Counted from the stretch's first letter, positions 23,553-32,666 are shown. The stretch is DNA of 64,000 nt from Achromobacter sp. B7 (GCF_003600685.1 NZ_CP032084.1:4464001-4528000); one strand, 5' to 3'. Translations and numbers: made by a program. The notes: generated by a model from the letters alone, not told the origin.

Positions 23553-23596
23553 AGTATAGGAAGGCGCGTTGAAATCTCGTAATGACTTAAAATCAT
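23553..23596 (-). promoter_or_regulatory. CoA-transferase promoter with candidate LysR box
   Basis: On the minus strand a TATACT -10 lies at 23553-23558 and a weak TTACGA -35 at 23577-23582. ATGA-N7-TCAT (23582-23596), which has the T-N11-A LysR form, touches the -35. This is a plausible operator for the LysR protein at 23666. Confidence 0.4.
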
Positions 23597-23665
23597 CCAA
23601 ATCAGTCGTTTTTTTCATCGTTTGAATGGTCATTGCGCCCACGAGCGCACCGGGAGCCTGCCGCC

Positions 23666-24592
23666 ATGGACGTGCGCGCATTGCGGTATTTCGTTGAAAC
23701 GGTCAGGCACGCCAGCTTCACGCAAGCGGCCAAGACGCTGTTCGTGACGCAATCCACCGTCAGCAAAATGATCCGCCAGCTGGAAGAAGAGGCGGGCACG
23801 CCGCTGCTCATTCGCGATGGGCACACCGCCCGGCCCACCGATACCGGGCGCGTGATGTACCTGCGCGGTTTGCAGGTGCTGGAGACCATGCGCCAACTAA
23901 CCGAAGAACTGCGCCAGACCGCCGACGTGCGGCGGGGCGCGCTGGAAGTGGGTATTCCGCCGATGATCAACTTGCTGTTCACGCCGGTGGTCAAGCGCTT
24001 CCGAGAACTGCACCCCGGCATCCACCTGACCTTGCGCGAAGGCACCGGCCAAGCCGTCGAGGCGCTGGTCGCCAGCGGAGAACTCGAGGTAGGCGCCACC
24101 ATCCTGCCCATTGCGCCCGACGGTGGGCTGGCCGCGCAGCCCTTCGGGCGCTACCCGATCTGGGTGATCGGGCCGCCAGATGCGCCCTGGGCGGGAAAGA
24201 CGTCGCTGCCCCTTAGCGCCCTGCGCGACGCGCGGCTGCTGATCCCCACCGACGACTTCGCCATCACTCGTCGGCTGCGCCAGGCGTTTGCCGACGCGGG
24301 TTTTCAGCCCGGCATCGCCGCCCAAAGCGCGCACTGGGACTTTCTGGTGGCAATGGCGTCGGCCGGGCTTGGCGTGGCGCTGCTGCCTGAACCGCTGATG
24401 CAGCGCATCAAGACGCGCGGGCTTAGCACCGCCAAGTTGGCCAAGTCCGGCATGCAATGGGAGGTGGGCCATATCTGGTTGCGGTCCGGCTACCTGTCGT
24501 TCGCCGCGCGCGCCTGGCTGGAGGTGTGCGACGCGGTGTTGGGCAAGCCCAAAAAGTCCGGCACGAGGGGGCCGGCGCCGCGCGCCGATTGA
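23666..24592 (+). CDS. LysR-family transcriptional regulator
   Basis: A 308-residue LysR regulator starting at 23666 (MDVRALRYFVETVRHASFTQ) after a CGGGAG ribosome site. The recognition region is LFVTQSTVSKMIRQLEE. The effector domain includes GIPPMINLLFTPVVKRF and GLGVALLPEPLM, which resemble the CidR/CynR branch. It is divergent from the acetyl-CoA hydrolase/transferase gene, its likely target. Confidence 0.93.
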   Translation: MDVRALRYFVETVRHASFTQAAKTLFVTQSTVSKMIRQLEEEAGTPLLIRDGHTARPTDTGRVMYLRGLQVLETMRQLTEELRQTADVRRGALEVGIPPMINLLFTPVVKRFRELHPGIHLTLREGTGQAVEALVASGELEVGATILPIAPDGGLAAQPFGRYPIWVIGPPDAPWAGKTSLPLSALRDARLLIPTDDFAITRRLRQAFADAGFQPGIAAQSAHWDFLVAMASAGLGVALLPEPLMQRIKTRGLSTAKLAKSGMQWEVGHIWLRSGYLSFAARAWLEVCDAVLGKPKKSGTRGPAPRAD

Positions 24593-24819
24593 ATCCAAAC
24601 GTTGGCCTGGTAAACAGGATTTTCGAAGGCGCCTGGGCTAGCGGCGGTGTCCAGGCCTTTCGGGCGGAATCCGGCCCTATTTATCCGGTGGGCAGAAGAC
24701 TGACTTGCCACGCGGCAAAAGGAATTTTGAACCGGGGACACAGCACTATTTTTGTTGCAACGGCGGGGCTCGCGGCTTGTTATGCTGCCGCCTCGACGCG
24801 AGTGATTCGCCCCCGGAAT

Positions 24820-27237
24820 ATGACCCCCATCCCCTCCCCTTTTTTCCCCAGCCTGCGCCACGGGCGCATGCGCGCGTTCGCCGCCTTTCTCGCCGCGATA
24901 CTGCTGTCGCTGTGCTTGATGCCCGCCTTCGCGGCGCCGCCGCCCAACCCTACTGAAACCGAGGCGGTGCTGGCGGCGGCTCGCAAGCAGATTGACGACA
25001 TCCGCAAGCGTTTCACGGACGAGACCGACGACGCCGCCCTGGTCAAGCAACGCGGCGACGCGCTGGACATCCAGTCCAAGGCCGATGCGGCTACCGAAGC
25101 GCTGACCCCGCAACTGGCCAGCGTGACCGCCAGGCTGAGCGAGCTGGGCGCTCCGCCCGACGGCGCAAAAGAAGCGCCCGACGTGGCGGCGCAGCGCGCG
25201 CAACTGGAAAAGAACAGCCGCGCCCTGGACGCGCAGCTGAAGCTGGCCCGGCTGCTGTCCGTGGACGCCGGCCAAACCGCCGAACAGATTTCGGCGCAGC
25301 GGCGAACCCAATTCCAGGCGCGCATGGGCGAGCGCCGCGATTCCTTCCTGTCGAGCCAGTTCTGGACGGAATTCCGTTCCGAATTTCCGCGCGATCTGGA
25401 ACGCCTGGAAGCCTTGGGTGACGACCTGTCCACAGCCATCGGACAGACACCGAAATGGGGCTGGCTGCTGCTGATTGCCATGGCCGCGCTGGTGATCGCA
25501 CTTCGAATCTGGATCGGCCGCCTGATCCTCAAGCTGACCGCGACGCGCGTGCCGCCAGGCCGCCTGCGCCGCTCGTTCCTGGCCGTGGCGCAGGTGATGT
25601 TGTCGGTGGCGACGCCGGGCGTCATCGCCCTGCTGATCCATACCGGCCTGGACTGGAATTCGCAGCTGTCCGACAACACGGCCGCGCTGTTGGCCACGCT
25701 GGTAGCCACGGTCTGTTTCGGCGGCTACGTGTCGGGCCTGGGCAACGCGCTGCTGTCGCGCAACCGGCCGTCGTGGCGCTTGCCGCCTATCCATGACCTG
25801 GTCGCCGCGCGCTTGCACTGGCTGCCCAATCTGCTGGGCACGCTGGTCGTCATGATCTGGCTGGCCGAGCGCCTGCCCGTTTTGCTTAACGCCAGCCTGA
25901 CGACGACCATCACGCTGACCGGCATCGTGGCCGTGTTGATCATGGCGACCATGAGCACGGTGCTGGCCATCGGCCGGCGCTTGCGGCGCAAGATCGTTCA
26001 GGAAAACGAGGCGCCCGCGCCCTTCTGGGTGTCGCTGTTGCTTGGCGCGGTCTGGGCCGTGCTGATCCTGGGCATGGCCAGCCTGCTGGCCGGCTACGTG
26101 GCCTTTGGCGCGTTCCTGGCCAAACAGGTGCTGTGGATCCTGATCGTGATGGCGTCCGCTTATCTGCTGTCGACACTGATCGAAGACGGTTTCAGCACGC
26201 TGCTGGGCACGTCCCACCGCGACGGCGAACGCGAAGGTCCCAGCCTGCGCGACCAGGCGGCCGTATTGCTGTCCGGCGTGGGCCGCGTGGCGGTGGGCCT
26301 GCTTGCCATCATCCTGCTGCTGGCACCGTTTGGCGAAGGCCCGATGGACCTGCTCCAGCGCTTTGACCAGCTGCGCAAAGGCCTGGCGATCGGAGAAGCG
26401 CAGATCCGGCCTGGCGCTGTCTTGCAGGCGCTGATGGTGCTGGCCTTGTCACTGCTTAGCGTCAAGGTGCTTAAGCGTTGGCTGTCCAACCGTTATCTGC
26501 CCACTACCGAGCTGGACCCGGGGATGCAGCTGTCGGCGGCCACCTTGTTCGGCTATGCGGGCTTTGTGATCTCGTTCGCCCTGTCGCTGTCCGCCGCCGG
26601 CATCGGCCTGGAACGCGTGGCGTGGATTGCCAGCGCGCTGTCCGTGGGTATCGGTTTTGGCCTGCAAGCCGTGGTGCAGAACTTTGTGTCCGGCCTGATC
26701 CTGCTGGCCGAGCGCCCGGTCAAGGTGGGCGATTGGGTGTCGTTGGGCGGGGTCGAAGGCGACATCCTGCGCATCAACGTGCGCGCCACGGAAATCCAGA
26801 TGGGCGACCGGTCGACCGTGATCGTTCCGAACTCGGAGTTCGTGACCAAGACGGTGCGCAACGTGACGCGGTCCAATCCGCTTGGGTTGGTGCAGATCAA
26901 GCTGCCCCTGCCGCTGTCAACGGATGCGGAAGCCGTGCGCGAACTGATGCTGCAAGCCTTTGCCGACCACGAAGATGTGCTGGACACCCCGGCTCCCAAT
27001 GTATTTTTGGATGGCCTGGAAAATGGCCATCTGATCTTTAACGCCAAGGGCTACGTATCGTCGCCGCGCGCCGCCTATGGCGTACGCAGCGCCTTGCTGT
27101 TCACCGTTCTGAAGCGTCTGCACGATGCGGGCCTGGAGGTCTCGTCGCCGCCCACCATGCTGCTGGCATCGGCGCCCCCCGGCCCGCCGAACCCGCCCGA
27201 ACCCACCGCTGCCGTGGCGCCCCCGCCCTCAGCGTAG
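24820..27237 (+). CDS. Large mechanosensitive channel, DUF3772 plus MscS
   Basis: An 805-residue inner-membrane protein. The signal peptide ends near MPAFAAPPP. A periplasmic helical region and a DUF3772-like part (SQFWTEFRSEFPRDLERLE) follow. About ten membrane helices come next. The MscS core begins around residue 600 with FGLQAVVQNFVSGLILLAER, followed by VKVGDWVSLGGVEGDILRI, and the beta domain has RSTVIVPNSEFVTKTVRN. The tail is Pro-rich. It should release solutes on hypo-osmotic shock. The start at 24820 is chosen because upstream in-frame sequence has no signal peptide. Confidence 0.9.
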   Translation: MTPIPSPFFPSLRHGRMRAFAAFLAAILLSLCLMPAFAAPPPNPTETEAVLAAARKQIDDIRKRFTDETDDAALVKQRGDALDIQSKADAATEALTPQLASVTARLSELGAPPDGAKEAPDVAAQRAQLEKNSRALDAQLKLARLLSVDAGQTAEQISAQRRTQFQARMGERRDSFLSSQFWTEFRSEFPRDLERLEALGDDLSTAIGQTPKWGWLLLIAMAALVIALRIWIGRLILKLTATRVPPGRLRRSFLAVAQVMLSVATPGVIALLIHTGLDWNSQLSDNTAALLATLVATVCFGGYVSGLGNALLSRNRPSWRLPPIHDLVAARLHWLPNLLGTLVVMIWLAERLPVLLNASLTTTITLTGIVAVLIMATMSTVLAIGRRLRRKIVQENEAPAPFWVSLLLGAVWAVLILGMASLLAGYVAFGAFLAKQVLWILIVMASAYLLSTLIEDGFSTLLGTSHRDGEREGPSLRDQAAVLLSGVGRVAVGLLAIILLLAPFGEGPMDLLQRFDQLRKGLAIGEAQIRPGAVLQALMVLALSLLSVKVLKRWLSNRYLPTTELDPGMQLSAATLFGYAGFVISFALSLSAAGIGLERVAWIASALSVGIGFGLQAVVQNFVSGLILLAERPVKVGDWVSLGGVEGDILRINVRATEIQMGDRSTVIVPNSEFVTKTVRNVTRSNPLGLVQIKLPLPLSTDAEAVRELMLQAFADHEDVLDTPAPNVFLDGLENGHLIFNAKGYVSSPRAAYGVRSALLFTVLKRLHDAGLEVSSPPTMLLASAPPGPPNPPEPTAAVAPPPSA

Positions 27238-27299
27238 GCACCAGCCGGTTCATCGCGACCGGCCCCGCTTCAAGCCCGGCCATCCCAGTTCATCCCAGT

Positions 27300-28037
27300 T
27301 CATCCCGGCGAATACAGGTCGGCGAAGCGCTGGCGCTCCAGGCGCGGATTGCGCAGCGGCGGCGAGGCCAGCGCGGTGGTTTGCGCGGTTTGCACCGGCA
27401 CCGCTTGCAAGGCGGCGGTAGTCGCAAGCGGGCGTAATTGCGCCTGGGGTTGCGAGGGTGCCGCCAAAGTGCCGGCGGGCTGCGTCCCCACAGCGGGCGC
27501 TCCGGCGGTCGCCGTGGTCGGGGCCGCCTGTGCGACCGCCGTCGTGTCAAAGCGGTGATCGGCCGTCGTCAAGGCGGGATTGGTGCACAAGCCTTGCGCC
27601 ACCAACGCCGCCTTGGTGCGGTCGTCGGTCTGGCACAGGATGTCGATTGCCGCCGTTTCCAGCCGCCGTGAACGATCGGCGTCCTTCGTCGACGCGGCGG
27701 CCTGCATGGTGCGTTCAAAATTGCGCCGCAGGCTGCACTTCTGGTCTTCGATCGGAATGGCCACGTTCATGCCGAAGCCCACCACGGACCCGCCGCCACC
27801 GGCGGACACCATGCAGCTATCGGACGAAAACGAACCATAAAAACTCTGGCCGCCAACCGGGGGCACCGTCTTCACGGTGCTGGATCCGCTGTTGTTCGAG
27901 TTCAGCGTAATGCCCTGGTTGTTGCCGGCGTTGGTTGCCCCCGACGATGCAGACGTCGTGGAACTTGAATTGCTGGTCTGTGCAACGGCCGAGCCGGCTG
28001 CAAGCGACAGCGTGATGGCAAACACGATTTTCTTCAT
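27300..28037 (-). CDS. Secreted Ser/Thr/Ala-rich protein of unknown function
   Basis: A 245-residue protein with a clear signal peptide (MKKIVFAITLSLAAGSAVA, cleavage before QTSN). It has a Ser/Asn/Thr-rich N-terminal part, then a compact region with three Cys (SDSCMVSAGGGGSVVGFGMN, EDQKCSLRRNFERTMQ, IDILCQTDDRT) and a low-complexity Ala/Thr/Gln/Pro tail. CSLRRNFERTM and AAIDILCQ recall small phage-like or pilus-associated exported proteins, but I cannot name a family. It follows the small secreted gene at 28081 by 43 bp on the same strand, so the two may be one unit. Confidence 0.8.
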   Translation of the reverse strand: MKKIVFAITLSLAAGSAVAQTSNSSSTTSASSGATNAGNNQGITLNSNNSGSSTVKTVPPVGGQSFYGSFSSDSCMVSAGGGGSVVGFGMNVAIPIEDQKCSLRRNFERTMQAAASTKDADRSRRLETAAIDILCQTDDRTKAALVAQGLCTNPALTTADHRFDTTAVAQAAPTTATAGAPAVGTQPAGTLAAPSQPQAQLRPLATTAALQAVPVQTAQTTALASPPLRNPRLERQRFADLYSPG

Positions 28038-28080
28038 GATGTCCTCTCGACCGGACGGCCGTAGCCGTCCGGAAAATCGG

Positions 28081-28557
28081 TCAGCGATTGAACCCGCCAA
28101 CGTGACCCATCGACCCCACACCACCAATCGCCCCGAATGCGCCGATGTTGGCGGACGCGAAGGTGCCGGAGGCCGTTGCCTTGGTTTCCGTGTTCCCGAA
28201 CGAGGCGCCGCCGTTGGCGATGCTGTCGCCGACCATGATCGGCGCGTTGCCCGAAATGTGGCCGTAGGATTCGCTGGTGGCATATTGCCGCGTGCTGGTC
28301 ACCACCGTGGTGCCGTCCCGATTGAACGTTCCGCCAACTTGCGCCACGCCGCCCGTTTCGCCAAACGAGGTCTGGCTGGACGAGCCGTAGCCGTTGACCT
28401 GGGTGGCCACGACGGAACTGCCGGTCGAGATGGATGAAGCCGTGCCATTGATCGTGCCGGCGTGGCCGGTGATCGACACGGAAGGCATGTTTGGACCGCT
28501 GGCATACGCGGATGCGGCAAACAATGACAGCGCTGCGACGACTGCGAGCTTTTTCAT
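28081..28557 (-). CDS. Small secreted Gly/Ser/Thr-rich protein, function unknown
   Basis: A 158-residue protein with the signal peptide MKKLAVVAALSLFAASAYA, then a Gly/Ser/Thr/Asn-rich body with alternating small and polar residues (TQVNGYGSSSQTSFGETGG; TETKATASGTFASANIGAFG). The composition suggests beta-rich surface or fibre material. AGGAGGAGCT precedes the start. It lies upstream of the secreted gene at 27300. There are no Cys residues and no known domain. Confidence 0.78.
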   Translation of the reverse strand: MKKLAVVAALSLFAASAYASGPNMPSVSITGHAGTINGTASSISTGSSVVATQVNGYGSSSQTSFGETGGVAQVGGTFNRDGTTVVTSTRQYATSESYGHISGNAPIMVGDSIANGGASFGNTETKATASGTFASANIGAFGAIGGVGSMGHVGGFNR

Positions 28558-28945
28558 TTGAGCTCCTCCTGATCCGTTTCATACGGATGCTCAGGTGCCG
28601 GTGGCCTACCGGCGCGGACCCCTACGTCATGCCGGGCGCCTGACTGAAATGTTGGGCGCGGGACTTTCGTATTGGTACGGAATGATTGCTCCGTCCTAGG
28701 CTCGTCGATATCGGCTAAACGGGCGACCGGTTCCGTAAGGATGCAGTCAAAGGCAGGTAGCGGGCCGCACGAATGGCATGCCAACCGGCATTACGCCGTG
28801 CGTATGGCCGATGAAAGTCGCAGGCGCGTGCCGTGCCCGCGGGCCGACCTTCAACTCTAAGGATGGCTTGGCGCGCGGTCGGCTCGGACAAGGGGCCTAC
28901 CGCGCACGCCGGGGATGAGCGCGCGAGTGACCTTTAGGCTTACTG
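28558..28945. other. 388-bp gap with hairpins upstream of the secreted-protein genes
   Basis: No convincing gene. In the likely 5' leader of the 28081 gene there are two stem-loops on the minus strand: ATCCGT-N5-ACGGAT (28572-28588) and GCCGGT-N5-ACCGGC (28597-28613). Two short open frames here (28554-28784 minus, 28672-28860 plus) have no ribosome site or recognisable composition. Confidence 0.6.
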
Positions 28946-29386
28946 TCAGCCTTGCGACAAGCTGACAATGCGCAGCAATTGTGCCGACTCGCGGCGCGCC
29001 AACCACAGGTCGCCGGCCACCAGCAGCAACAGGAAGCCGCATTCGGCAAGGTCCAGGTCGGACACGAGGTGGTAGCTGACCAGCAGTGCGATGCCCGACA
29101 AACCGGCCAGCCAGGCGGGCCAGGGCGACAGCAAGCTGTCGCTGTTGGCGGACGTGCCGCGCCGGACGCAAAGCCACGCCATCAGGGGCAAGAAAAGCAT
29201 CGACAGGGGAATGTAGACGGCGATGGCCGACAGCAAGACCGCTACGCTGAACTGTGTGTGCAGTGACAGGGCCATGAGCGCAATGGCGCCGATGCCCACA
29301 TACCAGAACAGGCGCAGGGTAATGAGACGAGTCAGGACGGCGGCTCGGGAATTCATGAACAGGCTAAGCAAGAAATTTTCAGCCAT
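28946..29386 (-). CDS. Small membrane protein, function unknown
   Basis: A 146-residue protein with four likely helices: LFWYVGIGAIALMALSL, VAVLLSAIAVYIPLSMLFLP, WLAGLSGIALLVSYHL and AECGFLLLLVAGDLWLA. The start at 29386 has GGAG four bases upstream; the in-frame ATG at 29356 has none. It is divergent from the monooxygenase-like gene at 29439. No functional motif is seen. Confidence 0.7.
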   Translation of the reverse strand: MAENFLLSLFMNSRAAVLTRLITLRLFWYVGIGAIALMALSLHTQFSVAVLLSAIAVYIPLSMLFLPLMAWLCVRRGTSANSDSLLSPWPAWLAGLSGIALLVSYHLVSDLDLAECGFLLLLVAGDLWLARRESAQLLRIVSLSQG

Positions 29387-29438
29387 ACTACTCCGGCCGG
29401 CCGGTGCTTACCCGGCCCCATTTATTTGGAGACTCGTC

Positions 29439-29729
29439 ATGATCCAGGAAATTGCCAGCATCCACGTTCGCGAGGGCCAGGAAGCGCTGTTCGAAGCGGG
29501 CGTCGCGCAGGCCAAGCCGCTGTTCCTGCGCGCGCGCGGATGCCACGGCATGGAACTGCACCGCAGCATCGAGCAACCGCAGCGCTACACGCTGGTGGTG
29601 GCCTGGGAAACGGTTGAAAACCACATGGTCGATTTCCGCGAATCGCCCGACTTCCAGGAATGGCGCAAGCTGGTGGCGGGGTTCTTCGTCGAGCCGCCCG
29701 TGGTGCATCATGAACAGCAGGTGATCTGA
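29439..29729 (+). CDS. Antibiotic biosynthesis monooxygenase (ABM) domain protein
   Basis: A 96-residue single ABM domain, a ferredoxin-like fold. It begins MIQEIASIHVREGQEALFE and has the typical GCHGMELHRSIEQPQRYTLV and WETVENHMVDFRESPDF blocks. Members are cofactor-free monooxygenases, quinol oxidases or haem-degrading enzymes; which applies here is open. GGAG precedes the ATG. Confidence 0.88.
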   Translation: MIQEIASIHVREGQEALFEAGVAQAKPLFLRARGCHGMELHRSIEQPQRYTLVVAWETVENHMVDFRESPDFQEWRKLVAGFFVEPPVVHHEQQVI

Positions 29730-29765
29730 CCGCCCGGCGCCTGATGTCTGGGCGCCAGGCGCCGG

Positions 29766-29800
29766 GCGTCAGGCGTCAGGCGTCAGGCGTCAGGCATTAG
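29766..29800. repeat. GCGTCAG heptamer tandem repeat
   Basis: Four perfect GCGTCAG units (29766-29793) and a fifth, GCATTAG, that overlaps the stop codon of the pyrophosphatase gene. It lies between two convergent genes. The unit is 7 bp, so copy-number changes within it would not affect the coding frame because the repeat ends at the stop codon. Confidence 0.9.
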
Positions 29801-30156
29801 GCTTCGCCAGGCGGATCGTCGTATTTGCGGGCGCTGCCCGCGAACCGGTCCGCCGGATATTTCTCGGCGTTTTTCACCATCTTGCGCGCCACGGCATCGG
29901 CAATGTCGATGCCTAACTGATCCGCCAGCGCCACCAGGTACATCTGCACATCGGCAATCTCGTCGGCGGCGTGCGCCAGTTGCGCCGGCGTCATCTCGCG
30001 CGACTGGGCCTCGGTGAGCCACTGGAACAGCGACACCAGCTCGCCTGCCTCGCCCGACAGCGCCATCGCCAGGTTCTTGGGCGAATGGAAAGGTTGCCAG
30101 GCCCGCTCGGCCGTGAAGGCCCGCAGCGCCAGCTTGATATCTTGCAGATCCGACAT
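29797..30156 (-). CDS. MazG-like nucleotide pyrophosphohydrolase (dCTPase type)
   Basis: A 119-residue all-alpha NTP pyrophosphatase. The Mg2+-binding motifs are SGEAGELVSLFQWL and, about 22 residues on, ADEIADVQMYLVALADQLGID, which is the DCTPP1/RS21-C6 pattern. It sanitises the nucleotide pool by hydrolysing non-canonical dCTP derivatives. It starts 8 bp after the exonuclease gene stop and is probably in one operon with it and the DUF1653 gene. Confidence 0.92.
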   Translation of the reverse strand: MSDLQDIKLALRAFTAERAWQPFHSPKNLAMALSGEAGELVSLFQWLTEAQSREMTPAQLAHAADEIADVQMYLVALADQLGIDIADAVARKMVKNAEKYPADRFAGSARKYDDPPGEA

Positions 30157-30164
30157 CTTCGTTC

Positions 30165-30854
30165 CTACGCCGTGGCCAGCCGCGCATTGGCCGCCAGCGC
30201 CACCGCGACCGTGGTGCGCACATCAGCCAGCGCCCGGTGGGTAGGGTTGGATGCACCCACGTGCCGCGCCAGGATTTCCAGTTTATGGGAGGGCAATTCG
30301 GGCCACGCGCGGCGCGCCAACGCCAGCGTGCAATGCGTGGCATTGACGAACGGCAGGCCGGTGCGATCCGCCGTGGCGCCCAGAAAACGCCGGTCAAAAG
30401 ACGCGTTGTGAAAGAACACTGGCAGGTCTTCGACGAATTCAAGAAACGACGAAAACGCCTGCATCACCGGCACGCCGTGACGGTCGACTTCGGCCTGCGT
30501 GATACCGGTCAAGCGGGTGATGAAGGACGGCACGGGCGACGACGTTCGAACCACCTGCGTGTATTCGCGCGCCAGCGTGCCGCAGGTTTCGACGCGCACG
30601 GCGGCAAATTCCAGGATCTCGCAGGTGGCGGTTGAAAGCCCGGTGGTTTCCAGGTCGGCCACGATGAATGGCCCCCGCAGCGCTTGAAGCGCCGAGGCCA
30701 AGGCCGCCGAAGCCTGCGTCTTGGCGGGCGTTCTTGCGGACGTTCTTGCCGGCGTTCCGCTGGTGGATTTGCCGGCAGGTCCGGCCAATGCATCGGTCGA
30801 TGTCGTCAGCGCGGGCGACACCCCCGTGCGTGCGCGGCGATAAAAGAACGTCAC
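30165..30854 (-). CDS. DnaQ-like 3'-5' exonuclease
   Basis: A 229-residue DEDDh exonuclease. Motif I is VADLETTGLS, motif II is FHNASFDRRFLG, and the third motif is THRALADVRTT with the catalytic His and Asp. A low-complexity Thr/Ala/Pro-rich segment of about 60 residues precedes the domain. The start is a GTG that overlaps the stop codon of the DUF1653 gene by four bases. It may act in DNA repair or RNA processing; it is not in a replicase operon. Confidence 0.9.
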   Translation of the reverse strand: MTFFYRRARTGVSPALTTSTDALAGPAGKSTSGTPARTSARTPAKTQASAALASALQALRGPFIVADLETTGLSTATCEILEFAAVRVETCGTLAREYTQVVRTSSPVPSFITRLTGITQAEVDRHGVPVMQAFSSFLEFVEDLPVFFHNASFDRRFLGATADRTGLPFVNATHCTLALARRAWPELPSHKLEILARHVGASNPTHRALADVRTTVAVALAANARLATA

Positions 30855-31084
30855 GGCGTCACGGTCGTTGTAGCTAAGGGCGCAAAACGGGGCGACCCAT
30901 CAGCCAACTGGCCAAAAAACAGCGAAGCCGGCCGCACCCACAGGCCGCGCTCGTGAGGCCACAGGTGTTCGTACACCACCATCGACTCTTCGGTTTCGGA
31001 ATGTCGGGCCGTGCCCACATAACGGTAAAGGCCGCCCTTGTAGTGGCGGTGAGAGGCAAGAGCCAGGGCTTCGGATTCAGTCAT
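30851..31084 (-). CDS. DUF1653 domain protein
   Basis: A 77-residue protein with the DUF1653 signature: HRHYKGGLYRYVGTARHSET, followed by VVYEHLWPHERGLWVRPAS. The ATG at 31084 is preferred; upstream in-frame residues do not match the family. The stop overlaps the GTG of the exonuclease. Function unknown. Confidence 0.88.
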   Translation of the reverse strand: MTESEALALASHRHYKGGLYRYVGTARHSETEESMVVYEHLWPHERGLWVRPASLFFGQLADGSPRFAPLATTTVTP

Positions 31085-31181
31085 GGACGGTGGCCGCAAA
31101 AAAATCGACCTGGGCGGGAATGCTCCGGCCCAGGCCTGGGATTCAAACAATACCGTCTTTATAGCGCAATCGGCGCCGGCT

Positions 31182-32666
31182 TCAGTACCGCACGTACTCC
31201 AAGACCGGCGCCGGCGGCAACGCCGTATTGGCCGCGGGCCGGGCGCGCAACGCGGCGGTCACCGGTTTGACCACGCCCGCGGGCTGACGGCTAGCCCGCG
31301 CCGCCTGCGCGTCAGCGCTGGCCTGCGTCGCGCGCAAGGTCTGTTCGGCGTCGGCCGTCATCTGCGTGATGTCTTGCGTGACACCGCCCAGCTTGGCCGA
31401 CTGCGCCAGTGACACATTGACCACCTCAGCCATGATTTCCGTCACGCGGCGCGACGACGCCACAATGTCCTCCATGGTGACCCCGGCGGATTGGACCTGC
31501 CCCGCGCCGCTTTCGATCTGTTCAACCGACGTGGTGATCAAGCCCTTGATTTCCTTGGCGGCCGCCGCGCTGCTCTGGGCCAGGCTGCGGACCTCGGCCG
31601 CAACCACGGCAAAGCCCTTGCCATGCGCGCCGGCCCGCGCAGCCTCTACCGCCGCGTTCAAGGCCAGGATGTTGGTTTGAAACGCAATGCCGTCCATGAC
31701 GCCGATGATTTCCGATATGCGGCGCGAGCTTTCCGTAATGGCGCCCATGGTGCGCACCACGCCCTGCACGGTCTTGCCGCCCTGCTCGGCCACCTGGCTG
31801 GCGTCCAGCGCCAGCGCGTTGGCCTGACTGGCGCGCTCGGCGTTTTCGGTCAGGCCCTGGACCGCCACGCGCAAGGTCTGCGCCGCGGTGAAGCGCTTCG
31901 TAATGTCGGTAGCGAATTTCACCACCTTGAACGGGCGGCCCTCGGCGTCGAAGATGGGGTTGTAGCTGGCCTCGATCCAGACCTGGCGGCCGCCCTTGCC
32001 GATGCGCAGATACTGGCCGGTGTCATATTGGCCGCTGCGCAACTTGCGCCAGAACTCCTTATAGGCCGCCCCGCGCGCTTCGTCCGGGCGCACGAACATA
32101 CTGTGATGCTGGCCTTCCACTTCCGCGGCCTGATAGCCCACGGTTTTCAAGAACAGGTCATTGGCGCGGATGATTGTGCCGTCAAGTTCAAATTCAATAA
32201 TCGCCTGCACTTTCGAAATCGCGGCCAACTGCCCTTCGGTATCCGCTTGCCGTTGTTGCTGGTCGGTAATGTCGGTGGCGTATTTCACGACCTTGAGCGG
32301 CCGTCCGCGCTTATCGAAAATGGGGTTGTACGAGGCTTGCAGCCAGACGTCCGTGCCGTCATGGCGCACACGGCGATAGCGCCCGGCGTCATAGGCGCCC
32401 TGGCCCAGCTTGTGCCAGAAGGCCGCGTATTCCGCTGATTCCCGTTCTTCAGGGTCTACGAACATACCGTGATGATGTCCCACGACTTCATCCAGCGTAT
32501 AACCCATCGTGTCCAGGAAGTTCTGGTTCGCCATGAGCACATGGCCCTGAAGGTCGAACTCGATTACGGCTTGCGCTTTGTGAATGGCGGATATCTGACC
32601 GTACAGGTCGGCCTTTTGCATGCCGCGATTTCCACGGAACAGCCGGCTTAATGTGATCCATTGCAT
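31182..32666 (-). CDS. Soluble PAS-PAS methyl-accepting chemotaxis protein, BdlA-like
   Basis: A 494-residue chemoreceptor without membrane helices. Two tandem PAS domains lie at about residues 25-135 and 148-258; their C-terminal blocks are near copies ([20 protein letters not shown] and [20 protein letters not shown]). The signalling domain follows, with the hairpin tip [20 protein letters not shown] and [16 protein letters not shown]. There is no NWETF tail; it ends in a Pro/Ala-rich stretch. This is the layout of BdlA, the biofilm-dispersion receptor of Pseudomonas aeruginosa. The start at 32666 follows AGGAG. Confidence 0.9.
   Translation of the reverse strand: MQWITLSRLFRGNRGMQKADLYGQISAIHKAQAVIEFDLQGHVLMANQNFLDTMGYTLDEVVGHHHGMFVDPEERESAEYAAFWHKLGQGAYDAGRYRRVRHDGTDVWLQASYNPIFDKRGRPLKVVKYATDITDQQQRQADTEGQLAAISKVQAIIEFELDGTIIRANDLFLKTVGYQAAEVEGQHHSMFVRPDEARGAAYKEFWRKLRSGQYDTGQYLRIGKGGRQVWIEASYNPIFDAEGRPFKVVKFATDITKRFTAAQTLRVAVQGLTENAERASQANALALDASQVAEQGGKTVQGVVRTMGAITESSRRISEIIGVMDGIAFQTNILALNAAVEAARAGAHGKGFAVVAAEVRSLAQSSAAAAKEIKGLITTSVEQIESGAGQVQSAGVTMEDIVASSRRVTEIMAEVVNVSLAQSAKLGGVTQDITQMTADAEQTLRATQASADAQAARASRQPAGVVKPVTAALRARPAANTALPPAPVLEYVRY

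Noticed and set aside
24490..26217. 575-codon minus-strand open frame opposite the MscS gene
   Set aside because: Gln/Arg/Ala-rich shadow frame; the plus strand carries a full MscS channel.
28672..28860. Short open frames upstream of the secreted-protein genes
   Set aside because: No ribosome site, no protein-like composition, and they overlap hairpins of the leader.
29766..29800. Tandem repeats as a CRISPR array
   Set aside because: Units are 6-7 bp with no spacers; no cas genes are present.
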